Positions 56,047-64,000 of a stretch of 64,000 nt of DNA are shown here, one piece after another. The stretch is from Rotaria macrura (Eukaryota; Rotifera; Eurotatoria; Philodinida; Philodinidae), in NCBI GenBank assembly GCA_900239685.1, contig OENT01000531.1, positions 1 to 64,000 on the forward strand, in the 5' to 3' direction. A model generated the notes under the pieces. The model saw nothing but the letters and a program-made list of their open reading frames with translations. It made no database searches and was not told the DNA's origin. The position numbers and the translations under genes are program-made. Numbering within the stretch: the stretch's first letter is position 1; every line of letters begins with the position of its first letter.

Positions 56047-57268
56047 GGTACTAGTACACTTGGTCGCATGATCACTTCGTCGCGTGACACATCGTCGCAG
56101 TACATTTCGTCGCAATGATAATTCTTCACGATAATTTATCATACATAAACGAAAGAATTAATTAATTGAATTACAGAATTTAGATTAGTCTGTTATTTAA
56201 TTTTCCCCGTGTACAATTTTAGCTTTGTCTGATTGCTCAATAATGTAAACTTAAAAAAAAAGAAAAATAGACCTATCCGATGTCTGCTCGTGTATTTTAA
56301 ATTGATACTAACAAAAGTGCTAGACTTGTTTCCGCATAAAATTTCCAGGAAGTTAATTAAAGAAAAGCATACTTCTGTTATAAGTGAAATACCTTCGAAC
56401 CGAAAGATTTTTTGCGATCGAATAAAGCATTCGAAGCATTTCATTCATAGATCTTTCAAAAAAACATGTGACCATGTTTAGAATAAGAAATTAAAAAAAG
56501 ATACTCTAGTTTTTAAGCTTGGCATATTCTTTTAAAAATGAATATTTAGCTTCTAGTTATCCTTAACGTAGTCAAAATGAAGTAAAAGAAGCTTTTTCCA
56601 TAAATTTTGTCGATGCGAATTTCTAAAATTTATTTAAACTTAACTTTTTCACTGTAAACGAAGTAAACTAGGTTTGAAGAAATTTTTCTTTAATTTAAAA
56701 ATCTCTTGTATTCAAAGACGCCATCTGTACATAATAATGATATAAAGCAATAATGTTACAAAATTTATTACGATTATTTTTATTCATAGTCGCAGCATGA
56801 AAAACTGAAACCAATACGAAAATTTATTAAAATATATTCATGTATTTATCAAATATATTTTCTAATCACAAACAATTGTTCCAGAGATATTGAGTGAATG
56901 ATGAATTTCAAACGAGAGCGAATTTCATCTTAGTTTAATCGTAGTTTTTCTTAGGTCAAAATTTTCTTAGAAATCGTTTTCTTGAAATACTTCAGTTTTA
57001 TTTAGTAGCAGATTACTTGAACGTTAACAAAATATTTTCTCAAACAGTATCAAGAAAACAAGGTTAATTTCTACTCTAAGTGCATATTCTACCCATTATG
57101 TTACTCTAACAATTACATGGTAGAGAATACATTCATGTAATTAATTATGTAACAGACCAAACAGCATAACTTAATCCAATTAAGTTCATGTTTTCGTTTA
57201 AATACGATGAATTTATCGCAACTAGTTATCATTGCGACGAAGTGTCGTGCGACGAAGTGAGCGGTCAC
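56047..57268. mobile_element. TIR element with TCGTCGC repeats and 9-bp duplication
   Basis: The 9-bp direct repeat CGAAAGTTG stands directly outside both ends (56,038-56,046 and 57,269-57,277). Near the left end lie GGTCGCATGATCACTTCGTC, GCGTGACACATCGTCGC and TTTCGTCGCAATGATAA. The right end carries the inverted series TTATCATTGCGACGAAG, TGTCGTGCGACGAAG, TGAGCGGTCAC. The ends are thus small arrays of a CACTTCGTCGC unit. A 9-bp duplication is typical of Mutator-like elements. No transposase in the AT-rich interior. Confidence 0.7.
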
Positions 57269-57339
57269 CGAAAGTTGTTCTTGTTGTCACACAGTCTGAA
57301 TTTTTTTCGCATCAAACTGCAAACTTAACCTATACAACC

Positions 57340-57725
57340 TGATCTGTTACCCATCGTGGAAGCACAAAGCGGTTGATGGTCGCACGATGGACAGCGGATC
57401 GAGCTGTATAGGAACGACTCGTAGTAGTTCGAGCGGCTCAAACGAAGGTGATGCCAAGGTCGGCAGCTCTAACTGCTTGACNTTTAGCCACTTCCTTTAT
57501 GCCAGCTCGACTCTTACGAGCTGGACCTTTCGCTACCCGACTCGTAGTAGTCGGGCTTGATCACACCCCGGGTAATTCCAACTCGGTTGTTATCAGCACG
57601 GCTGTTACCACCCCGGCTGTTTCCAATTCGACCTTTGCCCGCCTTGTTGCCAACAACCATGAAGTCGCCGTCAGTGTTTTGATTGGCGATGAAGCTGGGA
57701 CGGTTTACGAGAGAACAGCTTGTTT
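57340..57725. other. GC-rich island, possible gene fragment
   Basis: About 390 bp near 50% GC in a region near 30%. It contains near-repeats ACGACTCGTAGTAGTTCGAG and CCGACTCGTAGTAGTCGGG and words GGCTGTTACCACCCCGGC. A plus-strand frame (57,499-57,747) is open but reads VISTAVTTPAVSNSTFARL with no known domain. An N at 57,482 interrupts. Transferred or exonic origin is possible; I cannot decide. Confidence 0.35.
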
Positions 57726-57765
57726 AATGCCATTTTTTTCAATTTAATCTAGAATTAAAATTCGG

Positions 57766-57838
57766 TTGGAATTGGATTCGAACACAACCTTCTAATTAGG
57801 AGTCCACAGTAATAGCCGCTAGACTAAACTGCGACAGA
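57766..57838 (-). tRNA. tRNA-Arg(CCT)-like relic
   Basis: The reverse complement has an A-box-like TTTAGTCTAGCGGCTA, an anticodon-loop region TGTGGACTCCTAATTAG (CCT) and a B-box GTTCGAATCC. The second half of the anticodon stem no longer pairs with TGTGG. It is a decayed tRNA gene or tRNA-derived repeat. Confidence 0.4.
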
Positions 57839-59059
57839 AATATATAGTTTAAAATTGGGTGTCATTCTTTTCGTGTCGAATCACAACTGATTTTCGAAAT
57901 AGACAGACCCACCCCGTGAATAGAACCAAAAAGAGAAAAAGTGGACTGTTTCTCATAAATAGCTTGTGTGCTCTTTGATTTTGTCTATGAAAATAAGCTT
58001 ATTTCGTTTTTGTCTTTTTAGCCAATTTTATTTTTCTTCTCACGGAAGGTATTCATATATAGTTGTTTTTTTCCTTGTTTTTGAGTCACATTTCATGTCA
58101 AGCTATTTTCTAAAAATTCTTTGTCACCAAACTATCCTTTGGATATAATGACTTGGAAAAAATATCTTTTGTAGATGAGTATGACATGAAGGATGATGAT
58201 TATGGCTGTTCTATATGTCGTCCTGATTCTAACTTTGATGGTAGCAATTAGAATTATAATAATAGTTCATTTTTTCATATTATTTATCCTCTCAGGTTGA
58301 CAAGTATGAATGGTTGGTATTTGTTTAACATTTCAGACTTTCCTCCTTGTTATTTAAAATATTTCAAGATTTTCTTAGTGTCTTAAGAATGCTAATTAAG
58401 CAAAAACATTATTTGTAAAATCGGTACGGACGTACAAGGACCGAAGAAGATAGATTCAGTCTTTGCCTGTGGCATAAACAAATGTAACCTAAATTAAAGC
58501 AACACCGTGAAAACACCTCTTAACGGAAAACGTTCATATTGAATTCTCAACAATCACCGAAGGTGATTGCGTGATTAAAACACCCGAAGAAATCCTCTGA
58601 TGCCTGACAAATCATTTTCAAGCAAGATTTACAGAACCGGTTAGTAATAAAAACAACCCAACGGACAAAAAAGCCCTCGATAAAGCAATCCCAGAAGACA
58701 TCCAATGTATCAATCAACGTTGAGATCTGATAGTCACCAAAAACGCAGTATGGCAGGTTGCTCTCTATCATATTGGGATAAAAATTGGAAACATGGAAGA
58801 ACAATTAGCTTCAACAAAGTAGATAGTCCAGCACCAATTACACAACAACTAAGACCCATTTGTGAACTTCCAGTCACGAGTAAGATGTACTAGCGTCTCT
58901 TTCTTTTGCGCTTTCTGAATTGACTTACCAACTTTAGAGTGCGCACTCTCTCGAGCAGACCTACACATCATTACTATACAACACATTTACAACTGCAGTA
59001 TTTATCGCCGTCTTACAAGTAAGTTACCTAAAGATCAATGACAATTGATCTAGACGGTC
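57839..59059. other. Non-coding stretch
   Basis: No supported gene. Opposed ORFs near 58,547-58,893 show no domain. Confidence 0.3.
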
Positions 59060-59841
59060 AATGAGCCTTATTCACACTTTGCTTGTTGGCCACAAACACA
59101 GCGAAAATTGGCCACAATCATACATGTCTGTTGCTAAGAGCGGCTTCCTTTTCTTTAATGTTTTTGTCTCTGTCTCTCTTCTCATCTCTCTCTGTCTCTC
59201 TTTCTCTCTCGCTGCGCTGATATAAAACTATTCACTTATTACATTTCCTTTTGATCTCCTATTTGACCTGTTCTCTTGATGTTGTTCTGTTGCGTGTTTC
59301 TTAAGTATATGTATTCAATTAATGTTGACTGATCTCGAATACATGGAAAAGAAACTACGTGAATTAAAAAATATTTTATTAATGATTTTTATTAGAAAAA
59401 AACAAATGAGAATGAAGGACTAAAGTCGATTTATCTTGAAAAGTTTTGGTTTTACATTTGTACATTTTTCACTATTTTGGATGAACCACTTGTAAAAATC
59501 ATTTAACATGTATGTAAATAAATTTTTGTTTCTAAATCAACGTTTGTTTTGAAATTATTCAATATCGTTCTCGACATTCATCATATATTTAAGAAACAAA
59601 CAACAGAACAACATCAAAGAAAACAGGTCAAATAGGAGATCAAAAGGAAATGCAATAAGTAAATAGTTTTATATCAGCGCAGCGAGAGAGAGAGAGAGAC
59701 AGAGAGAGATGAGAAGAGAGACAGAGAGAAAGAGACAAGAACATTAAAGAAAGGAAGCCGCTCTTAGCAACAGACATGTATGATTGTGGCCAATTTTCGC
59801 TGTGTTTGTGGCCAACAAGCAAAGTGTGAATAAGGCTCATT
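59060..59841. mobile_element. Fold-back element, long form (782 bp)
   Basis: AATGAGCCTTATTCACACTT at the left is mirrored at the right end. Outer arms match the short form at 2,052-2,410 (GTTGGCCACAAACACAGCG, GTTGCTAAGAGCGGCTTCC, CT/GA tracts, CGCTGCGCTGATAT). The centre has an additional inverted pair (CTATTCACTTATT / AATAAGTAAATAG, and GATCTCCTATTTGACCTGTT mirrored) around an AT-rich core. Arms are highly alike, so the copy is recent. No protein is encoded. Confidence 0.85.
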
Positions 59842-61469
59842 ATCGAAAAGCATAATTCTAAAACCCATTGTATCGCAAGGGAGTGTATTTGGACCCATAG
59901 CCTACAGCGTTACTCATTACGACGTTCGTCAGATTTTTTAACGGTCAACTAGTTGAAATTCAAGATACAATCAATGATGATCTAATAAAACTGCAGCGAT
60001 ATACAACAGAATGGCATTAATACGGTAGTTGAGAGGCCAACACTAAACAGCAGCTTCAATAGTACTCAAGCTCAACAAAAGAAAAATTTTAGAAAAATTT
60101 AGGGTACTGATTAGACTCTAAATTATCGTTTAGCTGTATTGTCAGTGATCATTTGAGTAAATGTCGACAATCATATTCAATAATGAAATATATTCATCGA
60201 CAATTCCCTTCATAGTATAAACTCAAACAACGTTTCTTCCGGCCATATACATGGTCGCATCAATATATAATCAATGTCCACAATTTATGGTTTACTATCG
60301 ACAACACTAAAAGGAAAAAATCAATGGTTTTTATCTTCAATGTTTACACATAAAAATATTACATTTTCCAATGTCATACAAACAATCTCCATGAAATTTT
60401 TCAATATAGAAAATGTTTAATTAAACGATTTATCAGCATCGAACAATATGAACAAGAACACTCACTGCATCTTATGGCGACATGTTTTTCCCTTACTCCT
60501 ACACCCAAACATGTTCACAAATTTAGAAGGTCCATATTATCAAATAATCAGCTCTACATCTACGCAAACACTACAACAATGTTTGAAACAACAAGGAAAA
60601 TTTTCATGCGGAACGTCAAATTTTTAAGTTCGTCATATACACCCCCTGTGTCATTTCTCTAATAAAAGATGAACTTAAAAAAGAAACCTAACGATTGTCT
60701 CTGTTCGTTTAAGTCGAAATTTGTGTGATTGGAGATTAAACTATGTATTGATCAAGTTATTTTGACTATTAAACCTCATTTCAAACTAGTTTGATCGAGA
60801 TGTAGTAATATAATCGAGCATATCAGATGATGAACGAATGCAACTCCCGTTCGAAATACATGGTATGATGGTTTGCTTTCTGTTCATTTATTGCAAACAT
60901 GCCCACACTTCCAAAATTGCAAATGTGGATCTTTCTCTATTTCAATTTAAAGTAAACACAACTGTAGAGATAGCTGAAAAACGTCTTACAGCAAAGTTTC
61001 GTTTACCGAATTGATTGCTATTGAATTTCGAAAGAAAAATACAAATCTACATAGGAAAATTTGTATACATATCCAAGATCATGCTTTAAAACTATTCCGT
61101 TAATTGTTGAACTCATCGAATTGTACGCGAAATTCGTCATCATTCCATATATCTTACTCAATCGCTTCTATTCAAGAGAACGGAACTATAACCGACCGTA
61201 TCAAAATGTTCATTATCGTTAGACCAAAACGTCGACAATACCCTATAATGTTATTTCATGTATCGATTGAAAAATTTGTATCGAATCTCATTCATTATTC
61301 AGATAGTGACAGAATATAAGAGATGTAACCTGTTTCCAGAGATCAAATATGATGATTTTAGCATGTAATAGACAGAAAACCGTAAATGACAGAACAAAAA
61401 AGAATTAACCTGGATCAATTGAAATTGAACAAGAAGGAAAACCGTTGGTGACTGAACGAAAACGAAAAT
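59842..61469. other. Non-coding stretch
   Basis: AT-rich; no supported gene until the exon of the unknown protein family near 61,420-61,470. Confidence 0.35.
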
Positions 61470-61530
61470 AGGTCAGCATGATAAATCTTGTTTCGTCTTC
61501 TTTCATTTACAAGATATGTTTGTTAGCGTC

Positions 61531-62072
61531 ATGTCTCTAATTAAATCGATATCAAATGTCTTTAATTCATCAGACTGCATTGATGGTGATAATATGATTC
61601 CAAGTCTTCAAGTCGAGTTCAACAAAATTTTGAACGAAGTAAACCGTGAATTATTTTTGATAAAGATTTAACGTTCGGACATCTTAAGTATTTTCTGAAC
61701 AATCGTAATTCAGTCGAAACACAATTTATTGCAGTTTTAACTAATCGAATTGATCAGTTAAATATTAAAGAAAATATTCGTAATCGTTTAAATATAAATA
61801 TTAATAAATTTAGCTCGGACTTTATACATATTAATATATATACTAGTATGAATCAAAATTATCAGTTGAATTACGATTCTGACGAAGAATCATATGCAGA
61901 TTATCGAACCGATGGCAATTATTCCGATGAAAATGACAGTTATGATGATTTAGAAAATCAAACGATCGATCGAATGGAAATGCAACACTTTCTTGGTGTT
62001 TCTTCTGACAATACTCAAGGAAACCAAGGTGACAATGTAATTAATAATAATCTACATCATCGCCATAATTAA
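61531..62072 (+). pseudogene. Unknown helical-acidic protein, copy 2
   Basis: ATG at 61,531 opens SLIKSISNVFN; a longer start at 61,515 is in frame. It reads VEFNKILNEVNREL, has an extra base in a T run near 61,660, then DLTFGHLKYFLNNRNSVETQ, FIAVLTNRIDQLNI and an acidic, Tyr/Asp/Asn-rich tail (YDSDEESYADYRTDGNYSDE) to the stop at 62,070. It aligns with the copy at 54,340 along the helical part (LTPTQMLYLIN there). Upstream GKPLVTERKRK (near 61,435-61,468) matches the other copy's first exon; an intron of about 45-60 bp follows. No known family; it is probably lineage-specific. Confidence 0.5.
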
Positions 62073-62698
62073 TCTTGTATATTTGTTCAAGTCCTTCAGG
62101 ATATGACTCTTATTAAAATAATCATTATTAACTTTTCTGTTATTTTTTTTTCTTCTAAGCATCACAATTTTGTGATATCAATAAATTTGAAATATTGGTA
62201 GTTTTGGCGTAAAACTCAGGATACGGATCTGTCTAGTTAATGACTTCTCTTGTATGTGTTCTGTTTTACAGGATACTTTTGACTATGAAATACTAAACTA
62301 ATATCACCTAATAATTGAATTTGCTTTGTATGCAATAATAAGCAAACGCGTTGACCGAAAAGACTGTGAAATGAGCTTTGTTTATCTGAAACAATTACTT
62401 AATTTGGCAGAGATAACAACAGATTTGTATGAGAAGTAATATCTTGCATGGTTCTTTATGATTCTAATCGTCGATCCATCCACATGTATTGCACGAAATG
62501 TTTCCCTCTAAGAATAATCGAATCGATATTGATGTTATCTCTTGCTTCATTTTTTAGCGAGTTGTCAATTGAGCTTCGTATCTCGACATAATGACATTTG
62601 CTATTTCTGAGTATATAATGGATCTGTAACAATATAATAAAAACACTCAACGATGCAATCGAAAATGATCAAAATAAGATAAACGACAATTATACATA

Positions 62699-63996
62699 AC
62701 GGGTGGTCGGAAAGTTTTGGTACAAAAGTAAAGAGCGTATTTCTACATCATATTTCACTTTTATTTTCTAATTTTTTTATCGTAAATGCAATGGTACCTG
62801 ACAAACAAAAATATATATTCACAAAATAGAAAAAGGTCCTTTGTCTTCAATTTTTCGTAATTTTCCACGAACATCTTTCATCATGGTTTGGACGACTTTC
62901 AGATCAATTTTTTTCAATTGTCTTTTGATTCTGTTGATTAATTGTTCTTGATTCATAGCGATCCACCCTCCATTATATACCTGCTGAGCCAGTACTCCCC
63001 AAAAATCCTCGATTGGTCGAGCTTTGGGAACATTTGGTGGATTGACATCTTTTGGCACAAATGGTACTTTTCGTTCATTCAACCAATCTGTTGTTTTATT
63101 GGCATAATGTGAACTGGCAAAGTCCGGCCAAAAGATATATTTATCATTTATATGATATTTATTAATAAATTTAATTAATTTTGGTAAACATTTACAAATA
63201 TAGACGTTTGCATCCACCGCTGGTCCCTTAGTTCTTCCAATGAGTGGTGTTGAAATGCCTTTACTGGATAACGCCAACCAGACCAAAATTTTAGGTTCGA
63301 ATTTTTGTTTTGATTTATTCTTTACATCGGGGGTGGAGTCTTTTCTTTGTCACAAGAATAAAATCCTGCATTACCGGGCATTTCAACGCCTGAAAACGTA
63401 AAATATTTTTCATCGTCAATAATGATGAAAGTTTCGGAATCTATAATTTCTCGACGTAATTTTCGACACTTGCTTGGTAATTTTTCCAGTTGTTGTTTGG
63501 TGTATTTTGGAGCACGTTGTCGTCTGTAATGTTTTAAGCCCATCTTCTTCAAATTTTCCTGAATACAAGTCTTTGACACCTTAAATTTCAAGGTTAACTT
63601 TCTTTGGCTGAAGCCGACACGGTTTTCAACGGATTCTTTCAATTTTTGTCTCTGATTCTGGTTCAATTTTGGTGGACGGCCTTTTCTTGGCTTGTCTTCA
63701 CAAGGTACACCACTTTTGTAACGTTTTATGATGCGATAAATTGTTGTTCGTGAAATGCCTTCAACTTGAAAATGTTTTACAACATCAGATTGTTTCATTC
63801 GTCCAAGTAGAGAGTAGATACGTCTTCGTACATCAACTTTTTTTTTCATACAGGAAACCATCGTTCAAATGTTATGTATATATCTAGAAAGAGCTTGAAA
63901 TTTGGTACAAATCTATATAAAAATGAGGTTTTAATTGAAGCTATTATATGACTTTTTTTAACTAGACATTTTGTACCAAACTTTCCGACCACCCGT
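62699..63996 (-). mobile_element. Tc1/mariner element, complete (1,298 bp)
   Basis: Inverted ends ACGGGTGGTCGGAAAGTTT and AAACTTTCCGACCACCCGT, continuing with GGTACAAAA, are flanked by TA at 62,697-62,698 and 63,997-63,998. One transposase gene fills the inside. Both ends are intact, so it is the best-preserved DNA transposon of the window, broken only by a frameshift. Confidence 0.9.
62819..63861 (-). pseudogene. Tc1/mariner DD37E transposase, one frameshift
   Basis: From ATG at 63,861, helix-turn-helix DNA-binding parts come first (MKQSDVVKHFQVEGISRTTI then YRIIKRYKSG; a second with FSQRKLTLKFKVSKTCIQ). The catalytic triad follows: IIIDDEKYF (D1), IFWPDFASSHYA (D2) and KARPIEDFWG (E). Between D2 and E lie 37 residues, so it is DD37E. 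A one-base change in a C run near 63,326 splits the frame between D1 and D2, and the second part runs to the stop at 62,819. Length (about 345 residues) is normal for the group. Apart from the shift, all key residues are present. Confidence 0.85.
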
Positions 63997-64000
63997 TAGA

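Noticed and set aside
57499-57747. 82-codon ORF in the GC-rich island as a real gene.
   Set aside because: No homology recognised, an N just upstream, and GC-rich sequence gives long open frames by chance. Kept only as an island feature.

Overview
The window looks like an AT-rich, gene-poor stretch of an invertebrate (metazoan) genome. The evidence is short spliceosomal introns of about 60-95 bp with GT..AG borders, TTAA- and TA-targeted cut-and-paste transposons, a Helentron-type rolling-circle element, many fold-back elements and no operon-like gene packing. A bdelloid rotifer or a similar lophotrochozoan would fit, but that is inference; no housekeeping gene is present to test it. Two N bases (3,530 and 57,482) show it is draft assembly. 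I found no clearly intact single-copy host gene. Nearly every recognisable protein is a broken copy.

Layout. 0-10.7 kb is a field of non-coding elements: hAT-type terminal repeats (61, 661-877, 7,505-7,650), fold-back palindromes (2,052-2,410; a 1.36-kb one at 3,617-4,977; 6,795-7,135; 8,799-9,290; 9,432-9,837), an LTR-like unit and a TA-flanked MITE. 11.3-14.05 kb is a decayed 21-bp minisatellite, split by a 1,120-bp hAT-like element with a perfect 8-bp target duplication that itself carries a nested element. 14.9-15.8 kb holds remains of a minus-strand, multi-exon Asp/Ser-rich gene. 17.4-19.1 kb is a tandem array of decayed hammerhead-ribozyme repeats, read on the minus strand. 19.65-21.2 kb is a TIR element followed by further ribozyme-like motifs. 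21.7-22.45 kb is an unrecognised, frameshifted minus-strand coding region. 23.9-25.3 kb and 38.15-39.87 kb are relics of one GTPase/coiled-coil family.

27.25-34.67 kb (minus strand) is a Helentron: N-terminal Cys-rich region, Helitron-like domain, HUH Rep, Pif1-type helicase, EEP endonuclease and OTU domain, broken by many stops and frameshifts. A 1,683-bp piggyBac derivative sits in its N-terminal part, flanked by TTAA exactly where removal would rejoin the reading frame. 41.24-43.19 kb is a second piggyBac, with a TA-flanked MITE in its transposase. 44.3-46.6 kb is the most notable locus: a Rep protein of CRESS (circular ssDNA virus/plasmid) type, with HUH nuclease and SF3 helicase motifs, interrupted by at least six small spliceosomal introns and now a pseudogene.

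The right third is mostly non-coding. It has a well-formed hammerhead ribozyme at 52.93 kb, two decayed paralogues of an unknown acidic protein (54.3 and 61.5 kb), tRNA-like relics, a 1.22-kb element with a 9-bp target duplication, a GC-rich island, a 782-bp long form of the fold-back family seen at 2 kb, and a complete 1.3-kb Tc1/mariner (DD37E) element closing the window. The features do not act as one pathway. The window is a record of successive, nested mobile-element insertions and their decay.
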